A stretch of 6,765 bases of DNA, taken from NCBI GenBank assembly GCA_937988695.1, contig CALKHM010000022.1, positions 1-6,765 of the forward strand. Reading direction: 5' to 3'. The position numbers and the translations under genes were made by a program. This DNA is from an uncultured Microbacterium sp. GTDB lineage: Bacteria > Actinomycetota > Actinomycetes > Actinomycetales > Microbacteriaceae. Under the pieces are notes generated by a model. The model was not told the origin of the DNA. It saw only the letters and a list, made by a program, of their open reading frames with translations, and made no database searches. This document shows, piece by piece, positions 1 through 5,969 of this stretch (position 1 is its first letter; each line of letters starts with the position of its first letter).

Positions 1-168
1 CGCGCCAGCCGCACACACCCACGCCACGCGCCAGCCGCACATATCCGCACCCGCGCCCCGCATACCCGCGCCCCGCGCCAGCCCCGCAGCCCCGCACACC
101 CGCGCCCCGCGGCAGCCCCGCAGCCCCGCACGCCCGCGCCAGCCCCGCACACCCGCACCCACGCCCCG
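1..168. repeat. C-rich degenerate tandem repeat array
   Basis: This gene-free tract is built from short C-rich words. A 34-bp unit is present twice in tandem at 71-104 and 105-138 with only two mismatches; a shortened relative lies at 56-70 and a degenerate one from 139. An exact 14-bp direct repeat (CGCGCCAGCCGCAC) occurs at 1-14 and 27-40. Nine CCCC runs start at 56, 71, 82, 90, 105, 116, 124, 143 and 164, so the minus strand carries nine GGGG runs. The tract lies just downstream of the stop of the minus-strand gene at 220. Its left edge is outside the window, so its full length is unknown. No start codon with a ribosome binding site and no protein-like frame is seen in it. Confidence 0.8.
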
Positions 169-212
169 CGCCGCCCGCATCCACGGCCTGCGCCGCCCGC
201 ATCCACGGCCTG
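169..212. repeat. Perfect 22-bp tandem duplication
   Basis: Two identical 22-bp copies are directly adjacent (169-190 and 191-212). Each starts CGCCGCCCGCATCC and ends ACGGCCTG. They lie immediately 3' of the stop codon of the minus-strand gene at 220 and border the larger C-rich array. The perfect identity suggests a recent slippage duplication. Confidence 0.85.
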
Positions 213-219
213 CGCCTCC

Positions 220-480
220 TCACCACCCCTCCGCAAGCGCTGCCTGCCGCGCGAGACGCGACATCCGCAGCTGCTCCTGTTCATCCGTCAGCCGCGCGAC
301 CAGACGCGCGACCTCGTCATCCCACGTGCGAAGGCTGCGCCGGTACCTCGCGACCGCGCGCGACTGCCAGGCCGTGGCATCCGCAATCGTCGCGGCCTGC
401 GCGCGCGAGCGCTGCAGCGAGCTCGACACCTCGCCGAGCGTCTGCAGCGCGGCATCCATCACCGACAGCGCGTGGTCCAC
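220..480 (-). CDS. Small helical WXG100-like protein
   Basis: This encodes 86 residues if translation starts at the GTG at 480. I do not recognise a named gene. The protein is almost wholly alpha-helical. A first helix (about residues 1-30, ALQTLGEV, SLQRSRAQAA) leads to a turn at ATAWQSRAVARYRRSL (W38), then a long charged helix to about residue 80. The W-x-S followed by an A..YR..L pattern resembles actinobacterial WXG100/ESX-like proteins, although the glycine of WxG is replaced by serine; the length also fits. That assignment is an inference from pattern. Residues upstream of V38 of the longer open frame (to 591) are Arg/Pro-rich and look non-coding. The start is uncertain: an AGGAG lies 15 nt upstream of the GTG, and an ATG at 459 (79 residues) is the alternative. 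No secretion partner is seen in the window. Confidence 0.6.
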   Translation of the reverse strand: MDHALSVMDAALQTLGEVSSSLQRSRAQAATIADATAWQSRAVARYRRSLRTWDDEVARLVARLTDEQEQLRMSRLARQAALAEGW

Positions 481-612
481 CCCTCGACACTGGCACTCCT
501 GCCATGTGCTGCGTGGGCGCGGACCGCGATCCGTGGAGAACTCGCGCCGATGCCCGCCCTGGGGAGGAATCGCACGACGACGAACATCCACGCGCGGACG
601 GAAACAAAGATC

Positions 613-647
613 TGGGCAGCGGCAGCCGGATTCACCAGAATGGAGAC
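613..647 (+). promoter_or_regulatory. Candidate leaderless promoter of LMW phosphatase gene
   Basis: TGGGCA (613-618) and CAGAAT (636-641) are separated by 17 bp; each matches the sigma-70 type consensus at 4 of 6 positions. The -10 box ends 6 nt before the ATG at 648, which would start transcription at or next to the start codon. The GGAGA at 642-646 is only one base from the ATG and is too close to act as a normal ribosome binding site, which favours the leaderless reading. Confidence 0.35.
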
Positions 648-1154
648 ATGACCCGTGCTTCCGCGCCCTTCCGCGTGGTGTTCGTGTGCACCGGGAACAT
701 CTGCCGCTCGCCGATGGCCGAGGTCGTGTTCCGCTGGTTCGCGGAGTCCGTGGGGCTCGGCGAGCGCATCGTGTCCACGAGCGCCGGCACCGGCGACTGG
801 CACGTCGGCGAGCGCGCCGACCGGCGCACTCTGGCCGCGCTCGCGCGACACGATTTCGATGCCAGCACCCACCGCGCCCGCCAGTTCTCGTACCGCGACT
901 TCGACGACAACGACCTCGTGATCGCCCTTGACACCGGGCACGAGCGGGTGCTGCACGAGTGGGCGCGCGACGAGGACGACGAGGCGAAGATCGCGCTGCT
1001 GCGCTCGTTCGACCCCCGTGCGAACGGCGCCCTCGACGTGCCCGACCCGTACTATGCCGCGCCCGAGATGTTCGATGACGTGCTCGGTATGATCGAAAGC
1101 GCGTGCCGGGCGCTCTTCCGGCAACTCGAACCCGCGATCCGCGCCGCAGGCTGA
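648..1154 (+). CDS. Low-molecular-weight protein tyrosine phosphatase
   Basis: This 168-residue cytosolic phosphatase would remove phosphate from phosphotyrosine (or related) substrates through a cysteine-phosphate intermediate. The P-loop is near the N-terminus: VCTGNICRSPM, with nucleophile Cys14 and phosphate-binding Arg20 in the C-x5-R-S order. The general-acid loop is DPYY with Asp133. Both catalytic elements and the usual length (about 150-170 residues) are intact. The start at 648 places the beta strand FRVVFV directly before the P-loop, as is normal for the family. The longer open frame back to 504 reads as non-coding and is rejected. The gene is followed 38 bp later by purB on the same strand, so co-transcription is likely, though no functional link between the two is established here. 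The physiological substrate cannot be inferred; arsenate reductases share the fold, but DPYY fits the phosphatase. Confidence 0.93.
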   Translation: MTRASAPFRVVFVCTGNICRSPMAEVVFRWFAESVGLGERIVSTSAGTGDWHVGERADRRTLAALARHDFDASTHRARQFSYRDFDDNDLVIALDTGHERVLHEWARDEDDEAKIALLRSFDPRANGALDVPDPYYAAPEMFDDVLGMIESACRALFRQLEPAIRAAG

Positions 1155-1159
1155 GCCTG
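1147..1159 (+). other. Hairpin with the stop codon as its loop
   Basis: CAGGC (1147-1151) and GCCTG (1155-1159) pair perfectly around TGA, the stop codon of the phosphatase gene. A 3-nt loop is allowed in RNA. There is no U-tract after it, so it is not a convincing terminator, and purB follows closely. Confidence 0.4.
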
Positions 1160-1192
1160 AGCGGCCCGGGTCGGCGACGAAACGGACGACGC

Positions 1193-2569
1193 GTGACCGC
1201 TCTTGCCCCGCAGCCGATCAGCCCCCTCGACGGACGCTACCGCGATGCCGTGGCTCCGCTCGGCGAGTTCCTCTCCGAGGCAGGGCTGAACCGCGCACGC
1301 GTCGAGGTCGAGGTCGAGTGGCTCATCGCCCTCACCGACCGCGGGCTGTTCGGCTGCGCGCCGCTGACCGACGCCGAGAAGCAGTCGCTGCGCCGGTTGT
1401 ACGGCGATTTCGGCCAGGCCGAGATCGACTGGCTCGCGGCGAAGGAGGCCGTCACCCGTCACGATGTCAAGGCTGTCGAGTACCTGGTGCGCGATCGGCT
1501 GGCCGCTCTGGGGCTGGAACGCATCGCCGAGCTCACGCACTTCGCGTGCACGAGCGAGGACATCAACTCGACCTCGTACGCCCTGACCGTGCAGCGCGCC
1601 GTCATCGGCGTGTGGCTGCCCAAGCTGCGCGAGGTCATCGCCGCGCTGCGGACGCTCGCTGCGCAGCACGCCGACGCTGCCATGCTGGCTCGCACGCACG
1701 GCCAGCCGGCCACGCCCACCACGATGGGCAAGGAGCTGGCCGTGTTCGCCTGGCGGCTGGAGCGGGTCGCCGCCCAGATCGAGGGCGGTGAGTTCCTCGC
1801 CAAGTTCTCCGGTGCGACCGGCACCTGGTCGGCGCACCTGGCCGCCGAACCCGGCGTCGACTGGCCGGGGCTCTCGCGCACGTTCGTCGAGGGACTGGGC
1901 ATCGGCTTCAACCCGCTCACCACGCAGATCGAGTCGCACGACTGGCAGGTCGAGCTCTACGACCGCGCGCGCCATGCCGGCGGCATCCTGCACAATCTGG
2001 CGACGGATGCCTGGACCTACATCTCGCTCGGATACTTCGTGCAGATCCCGGTCGCCGGTGCCACCGGGTCCTCGACGATGCCGCATAAGATCAACCCGAT
2101 CCGGTTCGAGAACGCCGAGGCCAACCTGGAGATCGCCGGGGGCCTGTTCGCCACCCTGTCCTCGACGCTGGTCACCTCGCGGCTGCAGCGCGACCTCACC
2201 GATTCGACCACGCAGCGCAACATCGGCGTCGCGTTCGGCCACTCGCTGCTGGCGCTGGAGAACCTGCTGAAGGGGCTGGACTCGATCTCGCTGTCGCGCG
2301 ACGTGCTGCTGGCCGACCTCGACGCGAACTGGGAGGTGCTCGCCGAGGCGATCCAGACCGTCGTGCGCGCCGAGATCGCCGCCGGGCGGTCGCGGATCTC
2401 CGATCCGTACGCCCTGCTGAAGGACCTCACCCGTGGCCATCGCGTCGGCGCCGAAGACCTCGCGTCGTTCGTGCAGGGCCTGGACATCTCGGATGCCGCG
2501 AAGCAGCGCCTTCTCGCGCTGACGCCCGCCACCTACACGGGCGTGGCCGAGCAGCTCGCGCGGCAGTAG
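1193..2569 (+). CDS. purB: Adenylosuccinate lyase
   Basis: This 458-residue enzyme of the fumarase/aspartase superfamily acts twice in purine synthesis: it cleaves SAICAR to AICAR and adenylosuccinate to AMP, each time releasing fumarate. The protein closely follows the E. coli-type PurB layout: ISPLDGRYRD at 9-18, TRHDVKAVEY at 88-97, HFACTSEDINSTSYAL at 116-131, RTHGQPATPTTMGKE at 167-181, the superfamily signature GSSTMPHKINP at 292-302, LQRDLTDST at 331-339 and LTRGHRVGAE at 412-421. His169 corresponds to the catalytic His171 of E. coli and Ser294 to the catalytic Ser295. Length matches the E. coli enzyme (456). The GTG at 1193 is chosen because homology begins there; the frame upstream to 1103 overlaps the phosphatase gene and is Arg-rich. 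A weak GGA (1184-1186) lies 6 nt upstream, consistent with translation from a phosphatase-purB transcript. Confidence 0.97.
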   Translation: MTALAPQPISPLDGRYRDAVAPLGEFLSEAGLNRARVEVEVEWLIALTDRGLFGCAPLTDAEKQSLRRLYGDFGQAEIDWLAAKEAVTRHDVKAVEYLVRDRLAALGLERIAELTHFACTSEDINSTSYALTVQRAVIGVWLPKLREVIAALRTLAAQHADAAMLARTHGQPATPTTMGKELAVFAWRLERVAAQIEGGEFLAKFSGATGTWSAHLAAEPGVDWPGLSRTFVEGLGIGFNPLTTQIESHDWQVELYDRARHAGGILHNLATDAWTYISLGYFVQIPVAGATGSSTMPHKINPIRFENAEANLEIAGGLFATLSSTLVTSRLQRDLTDSTTQRNIGVAFGHSLLALENLLKGLDSISLSRDVLLADLDANWEVLAEAIQTVVRAEIAAGRSRISDPYALLKDLTRGHRVGAEDLASFVQGLDISDAAKQRLLALTPATYTGVAEQLARQ

Positions 2570-2618
2570 CACGGGCAGTCCTGCCGGGAAGGCCGGGGAC
2601 GCGCCGAACAGCCCTGTC

Positions 2619-2670
2619 GGGGGTGCGCGGTCAGCCGGGGGTGCGCGGCCAGCGGGGGTGCGCGGTCAGC
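2619..2670. repeat. Three 17-bp repeats between convergent genes
   Basis: GGGGGTGCGCGGTCAGC occurs at 2619-2635 and 2654-2670, with a one-base variant (GGCCAGC end) at 2637-2653. The period is 18 then 17 bp. The third copy contains the complement of the TGA stop (2666-2668) of the minus-strand membrane gene, so the array runs from inside that gene's end into the purB/membrane-gene gap. The rest of the gap (2570-2618) holds only a weak hairpin around CAGTCCTG with no T-tract. Confidence 0.85.
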
Positions 2671-3070
2671 GACGGGCGGCCGTATCTCCGTCGTCGGGCG
2701 TTCCCGCGGATTGCCCGCCCACGCGGTCCTGGCGCGCGCGAGCGGCCGCGGCATCCTGCGCCGCCTGCTCCTGCTGGACGGCCTCGTCACGCGCGATGAG
2801 CACCGGCTTGTCGATGGTGTGCGTGATCTGGCTGGGCTGCACGGCCAGCAGCAGCAGGGCGATGACGACGACGGTCACGATGAACGTGATGCCGGCCACG
2901 ACCGCCGCCACCTCCAGCGCATGCAGCGACTCGCCGGGGAACCGGTTCTGGAAGAACCCCATCGACACGAGGGTCACCACTCCGGCGAACAGGCCGGCGA
3001 TCAGGGCGAGCCCGAGCAGTTGCGCGGGCCTCATCAGGTCGCGGCGAGTGGTGGGGCGCTGGTCGCTCAT
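2666..3070 (-). CDS. Small two-helix membrane protein
   Basis: This encodes 134 residues of unknown function. A short charged N-terminus is followed by a membrane segment at about 16-39 (LLGLALIAGLFAGVV), a polar loop (QNRFPGESLHALE), a second membrane segment at about 52-78 (VVAGITFIVTVVVIALLLLAV) and a cytoplasmic-looking tail. The tail includes a Glu/Ala/Gln-rich stretch near 94-115 that could form a coiled coil, and it ends in a disordered GGQSAGTPDDGD segment. The start is secure: its ATG overlaps the stop of the upstream gene as ATGA (3067-3070), and a strong GGAGG (plus-strand CCTCC, 3077-3081) sits 6 nt upstream. Tight translational coupling suggests it works with the upstream six-helix membrane protein. 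No catalytic motif is visible. Its stop lies in a 17-bp tandem repeat. Confidence 0.85.
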   Translation of the reverse strand: MSDQRPTTRRDLMRPAQLLGLALIAGLFAGVVTLVSMGFFQNRFPGESLHALEVAAVVAGITFIVTVVVIALLLLAVQPSQITHTIDKPVLIARDEAVQQEQAAQDAAAARARQDRVGGQSAGTPDDGDTAARR

Positions 3071-3747
3071 GCGGCACCTCCGGAGTTGTCGTGGGATGCC
3101 GCAGCCAGCGCGGGCTCGGCGTCCTTGCGGGGCGAGAACCCGGCGATCCCGAGATACACGGCGACGATCGCGGCGTACGCGCCGAAGATCCCGACGCCGA
3201 TCGTGATGCCGGTGAGGGTGAAGGTCTTGTGCGCCTCGGCGATCGTGTAGTCCAGCGCATAGCCACCGGGGCCCGACAGCAGCGAGACCACCAGCACCAC
3301 GCCGAGCGCGATCGTGAGCACGATGCCCATCGCACCGACGAAGACCGCATCACGCGCCTCGCTGCGGGTAGATGCCCCGGCGGCACGCCGGCCGCGGAGC
3401 CCGGCGACGCCCTCGGCGAGACCGGTCGCCAGAGCCCAGACCGCGACGAGCACGAAGAACGTGATGTCGCCGCGCAGCGGAGCGATCCCCGCGATCATGC
3501 CGGCTACGAGGTCCAGTGCGCCCAGCAGCACCGCCCCGGCGCGCTGTCCGGAGGGGAAGACGAGCCAGGCCGCCGCGAACAGCAGGATCGCGCTGAGGAT
3601 CGTGAAGCCGCTGAACACCGACAGGCCCATCGCCGCGGAGTGGTCGGGCGAGAACGTGATCATGGCGGCTGCGACCGCCGCCGCGACGGCACGCGCGAGC
3701 TGGAGGTGACGCACCTCGAGCGGGCGCGCAGCGGAAGCAGATGACAC
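3067..3747 (-). CDS. Six-helix membrane protein, HdeD/DUF308-like
   Basis: This encodes 226 residues with about six hydrophobic segments near 15-33, 40-64, 70-90, 94-118, 133-158 and 178-203. Short loops and a small polar C-terminus (SPRKDAEPALAAASHDNSGG) complete it. The paired-helix pattern with LGALDLVAGMIAGI and VAVWALATGLAEGVAGLR resembles HdeD/DUF308-type membrane proteins; this is pattern recognition and the function is not known. Similar actinobacterial proteins are sometimes labelled acyl-CoA synthetase, which the sequence does not support: no AMP-binding motif is present. The start is the GTG at 3747, preceded 7 nt upstream by AAGGA (plus-strand TCCTT, 3755-3759). It overlaps the next gene by ATGA and probably forms a two-gene operon with it, transcribed from a promoter in the 87-bp gap upstream. 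Confidence 0.82.
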   Translation of the reverse strand: MSSASAARPLEVRHLQLARAVAAAVAAAMITFSPDHSAAMGLSVFSGFTILSAILLFAAAWLVFPSGQRAGAVLLGALDLVAGMIAGIAPLRGDITFFVLVAVWALATGLAEGVAGLRGRRAAGASTRSEARDAVFVGAMGIVLTIALGVVLVVSLLSGPGGYALDYTIAEAHKTFTLTGITIGVGIFGAYAAIVAVYLGIAGFSPRKDAEPALAAASHDNSGGAA

Positions 3748-3799
3748 GGCGGAATCCTTGACGCGGAGAGGGCTCGCGATCAGCGAGACAGACGTCTTC

Positions 3800-3805
3800 A
3801 GTCTA
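3800..3805 (-). promoter_or_regulatory. Candidate -10 box for membrane-protein operon
   Basis: TAGACT on the minus strand fits TANNNT and would start transcription near 3793, giving a leader of about 46 nt before the GTG at 3747. An 8-bp palindrome AGACGTCT (3790-3797) overlaps the predicted start site and could be an operator. No good -35 match is seen 16-18 bp upstream. Confidence 0.35.
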
Positions 3806-3814
3806 CGTCGTGCG

Positions 3815-3828
3815 GTCCGGCCGCGGAC
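3815..3828 (-). terminator. Weak hairpin after the PLP enzyme gene
   Basis: GTCCG (3815-3819) and CGGAC (3824-3828) pair around the 4-nt loop GCCG, starting 6 nt past the stop codon at 3835. There is no U-tract, so intrinsic termination is doubtful. Confidence 0.25.
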
Positions 3829-3834
3829 TCGCAG

Positions 3835-4998
3835 TCAGTCCAGTGCCTGCGCGAGATCGGCGATGAGGTCGTCGGCGTGCTCGAGTCCGATCGACATCCG
3901 TACGATATCGGCGCCGGGCCGCGCGTCGGGCGCCACCTGCCGGTGGCTGATGGCGGCGGGATGCTGGACGAGCGAGTCGACACCGCCCAGCGACACTGCG
4001 TGGGTGAAGACCCGCAGACGGGAGGTGAACCGCTCGGCCTTCTCGTATCCTCCGCGCAGGGCGATCGAGACCATGGCGCCGGGTCCGCGCAGCTGCGTCC
4101 CGAGGATCCCGCTGGTGTCGGCATCCGGATAGAAGACCCGGGCGATGTCGGGATGCTGCCGCAGCCATGCCGCGATCCGCCCGGCGTTGTGCTGCTGCGC
4201 GCGGATGCGCACCGGCAGCGTGGTCAGCCCGCGGTGCAGGAGGTAGCCGGCCAGCGGATGCAGCACCGACCCCGTCGCGGTGCGCACGCGACGCAGAGCC
4301 ACGGCGGTCTCGGCGTCGCAGGCGATTGCGCCGGCGATCACATCGCCGTGCCCGCCGATGTACTTGGTCGCGCTGTGCAACGACATCCGAGCGCCGTGCG
4401 CGAGCGGGAGCTGCAGCACGGGCGTGGCGAAGGTGTTGTCCACGAGCACCGGCACGCCGCCGGCCTGGGCGACCACCGCACCGATGTCGACGAGGTCGAG
4501 CGTGGGATTGGCCGGCGTCTCCATCACGACGAGGCCGGTGTCGTCGCGGATCGCGTCGGCCACGGCATCCGGAGCGCAGAACGTGCGCTCGATGCCGAGC
4601 AGGTCACCGGCCAGCAGCGCATCGGTGCCTCCGTACAACGGGCGCACCCCCACGACGTGCCGCCGGCCCGTCGCTGCGCACAGCGCGAGCACCGCGGCGG
4701 TCATGGCCGCCATGCCCGATGCGAACGCGACGGCGTCGTCGGCCCCCTCGAGCGCGGCCAAGGCCTGCTCGAACCGTGCGACCGTGGGGTTCCACAGCCG
4801 TCCGTAGACATTGCTGCCGTCTGCCGGTGGGTGGTGGCCGGCGGTCAGCGCCTCGTACGAGTCACCGCCGCGGGCGATGTCGGGGAGCGGATTCGTCGAC
4901 GACAGGTCGATAGGCAGGGCGTGCACACCGAGTTCGGCGAGCCCGTCCCTGCCCGCATGCACGGCGATGGTGTCGAAACTCAGGTCGGGCGTGCTCAT
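3835..4998 (-). CDS. Cystathionine gamma-synthase/lyase-family PLP enzyme
   Basis: This 387-residue fold-type I PLP enzyme belongs to the Cys/Met metabolism family, cytosolic, acting in trans-sulfuration or gamma/beta-elimination of sulfur amino acids. Visible motifs in order: Tyr65-x-Arg67 with NPT (cofactor phosphate from the partner subunit), ALEGADDAVAFASGMAA (79-98), LYGGT with the ring-stacking Tyr122, METPANPT (159-166), VDNTFATP (186-193; Asp187 contacts the pyridine nitrogen), SLHSATKYIGGHGD (206-219; Lys212 forms the internal aldimine), SLGGVDSLVQHPA (336-348) and VRMSIGLE (366-373; Arg367 binds substrate carboxylate). All catalytic residues are intact and length is normal. The first motif reads YGRLWNPT, where the common form is Y-x-R-x-G-NPT. 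Whether it is a synthase, cystathionine lyase or methionine gamma-lyase cannot be settled. No ribosome binding site precedes the ATG; a TATCGT box 7 nt upstream suggests a leaderless transcript. Confidence 0.93.
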   Translation of the reverse strand: MSTPDLSFDTIAVHAGRDGLAELGVHALPIDLSSTNPLPDIARGGDSYEALTAGHHPPADGSNVYGRLWNPTVARFEQALAALEGADDAVAFASGMAAMTAAVLALCAATGRRHVVGVRPLYGGTDALLAGDLLGIERTFCAPDAVADAIRDDTGLVVMETPANPTLDLVDIGAVVAQAGGVPVLVDNTFATPVLQLPLAHGARMSLHSATKYIGGHGDVIAGAIACDAETAVALRRVRTATGSVLHPLAGYLLHRGLTTLPVRIRAQQHNAGRIAAWLRQHPDIARVFYPDADTSGILGTQLRGPGAMVSIALRGGYEKAERFTSRLRVFTHAVSLGGVDSLVQHPAAISHRQVAPDARPGADIVRMSIGLEHADDLIADLAQALD

Positions 4999-5005
4999 GT
5001 CGTCA

Positions 5006-5011
5006 ACGATA
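5006..5011 (-). promoter_or_regulatory. -10 box for leaderless PLP enzyme transcript
   Basis: On the minus strand TATCGT (TANNNT) ends 7 nt before the ATG at 4998, and no Shine-Dalgarno sequence lies between. That spacing puts the transcription start on the A of ATG. No clear -35 hexamer is seen (CGGTGA at the 17-bp position is poor). Confidence 0.5.
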
Positions 5012-5065
5012 GTGAGCGGCGGCGGCCCTCACCGTCCCGAACCCGGCCACCTCGCCGCGTCGGGT

Positions 5066-5085
5066 CGGCCGCCCTCGGCCGCCCT
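5066..5085. repeat. 10-bp tandem duplicate
   Basis: TCGGCCGCCC is present twice in direct succession (5066-5075, 5076-5085) and followed by a partial copy. It lies in the divergent intergenic region 4999-5258, which holds no gene I can support. Confidence 0.6.
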
Positions 5086-5131
5086 CGCCCTCCCTGCCCG
5101 TCCCGGACTCCGGACCGATGGGACGGGTGTG

Positions 5132-5178
5132 GCGGATGTGACAGAAGAGAGGCGCAGACGCCCCAGCCGTCACACCGC
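5132..5178. promoter_or_regulatory. Inverted repeat in the divergent intergenic region
   Basis: GCGG-A-TGTGAC (5132-5142) pairs with GTCACACCGC (5169-5178): ten base pairs with one bulged A. The 26-nt interior has its own small hairpin, GGCG-CAGA-CGCC (5151-5162). It lies between the divergent promoters at 5011 and 5247 and outside both predicted transcripts, so a protein-binding site or cruciform is more likely than an RNA element. Confidence 0.4.
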
Positions 5179-5222
5179 TCCGGGCGGCGGCCCGCCGGAC
5201 CGCCCGCATCTCCGCCACCGGC

Positions 5223-5252
5223 CTGGAGCGCCACACCCGACGGGCCTACCAT
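5223..5252 (+). promoter_or_regulatory. Leaderless promoter of the oxidoreductase gene
   Basis: TACCAT (5247-5252) fits TANNNT and ends 6 nt before the ATG at 5259, with no ribosome binding site between. CTGGAG (5223-5228) is a possible -35 with an 18-bp spacer, matching TTGACA only partly. Confidence 0.5.
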
Positions 5253-5258
5253 CGGTGC

Positions 5259-5873
5259 ATGCGCGTGTTCCTGGCCGGAGCATCCGGCGTCATCGGGCGT
5301 CGCCTGGTCCCTCTGCTGCGGATCGCCGGCCACGACGTGGCGGGCTTGACCCGCAGCGCACAGAATGCGGCCCTCATCGACGAGCTCGGAGCGAGCCCCA
5401 TCGTCTGCGACGTCTACGACGCGGCAGCGCTGTCGGCCGCAGTCGCCCAGTACCAGCCCGACGTCGTGCTGCACGAGCTGACCGATCTGCCCGACGACGC
5501 CACGCAGATCGAGGCGTTCCGTGAACGGCACGCGCGCATTCGCATCGAGGGAACACACAATCTTCTGGCCGCCGCGCGCGCCGCGGCCGCCGCACGGGTG
5601 CTCGCGCAGAGCGTGGCATGGCCGATGCCGGCCGGGCCCGCCCGTGACGCGGTGGCCGAGCTGGAACGCTCGGTGCTGGCAGCACGCGGCGTGGTGCTGC
5701 GCTACGGCCAGTTCTATGGCGAGGGCACCTACTACCCTGAGACGATCCCGGGCGAGCCGCGCATCCAGGTCGACCGAGCCGCCGAGGCGACCGTGGCGGC
5801 TTTGGGTGAGGCGACCGGGGTGCTCGAGCTCACCGACGACGGAACACGTCGGATCCCGGCATCCGGCAGCTGA
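5259..5873 (+). CDS. Atypical SDR-type NAD(P)-dependent oxidoreductase
   Basis: This encodes a 204-residue protein with an N-terminal Rossmann fold: beta strand MRVFLAGASGVIG carries the dinucleotide-binding G-x-x-G-x-x-G (Gly7, Gly10, Gly13). It continues with VCDVYD around Asp51 (end of a Rossmann strand), EGTHNLLAAAR at 97-107, AQSVAWPM at 116-123, LRYGQFYGEGTYY at 147-159 and VDRAAEATVAAL at 171-182. The order is that of NAD-dependent epimerase/dehydratase-like proteins, but there is no Tyr-x3-Lys pair; SVAWPM sits where the catalytic region would be, so it is an atypical member. It is shorter than classical extended SDRs (about 300) because the C-terminal substrate domain is small; the ends look natural, not broken. 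The substrate is unknown. The ATG at 5259 is preceded by a TACCAT box at leaderless spacing. Confidence 0.85.
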   Translation: MRVFLAGASGVIGRRLVPLLRIAGHDVAGLTRSAQNAALIDELGASPIVCDVYDAAALSAAVAQYQPDVVLHELTDLPDDATQIEAFRERHARIRIEGTHNLLAAARAAAAARVLAQSVAWPMPAGPARDAVAELERSVLAARGVVLRYGQFYGEGTYYPETIPGEPRIQVDRAAEATVAALGEATGVLELTDDGTRRIPASGS

Positions 5874-5888
5874 GTCTGGACCTCAGAC
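5870..5888 (+). terminator. Overlapping alternative hairpins at the stop codon
   Basis: CTGAG (5870-5874) can pair with CTCAG (5882-5886), or GTCTG (5874-5878) with CAGAC (5884-5888). The first stem includes the TGA stop of the oxidoreductase gene. Both are short and lack a U-tract, so a terminator role is only possible. Confidence 0.25.
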
Positions 5889-5969
5889 GGGCCGCGCCCG
5901 CCCAGCGAAGTCCCTCGAGGACCGCGTGTGTCCGAGTGTTGCAGACGGTGTCGCTCCGCGTCAGCGCTC

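Noticed and set aside
1..212. CRISPR-like array
   Set aside because: Repeats are degenerate and directly adjacent, there are no unique spacers of even length, and no cas gene is present.
1..650. Plus-strand frame 1 is open from the window edge to about 650
   Set aside because: The product is Pro/Arg/Ala-rich without a domain, there is no start within the window, and the region overlaps the minus-strand helical gene. High GC makes such frames common.
1052..2572. 506-codon open frame on the minus strand
   Set aside because: It is the antisense shadow of purB; the product is Arg/Gly/Asp-rich with no family motifs, while purB shows the full signature set.
2570..2600. Intrinsic terminator after purB
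   Set aside because: Only a short GGCA-GTCC-TGCC hairpin is present, without a T-tract.
5137..5174. CRP/FNR-type TGTGA-N6-TCACA operator
   Set aside because: The half-sites are 26 bp apart instead of 6, so it does not fit that class of site; it is kept only as a general inverted repeat.
3877..5349. 490-codon open frame on the plus strand
   Set aside because: It is antisense to the PLP enzyme gene, which has intact catalytic residues; the product is low-complexity Arg/His/Gly-rich.
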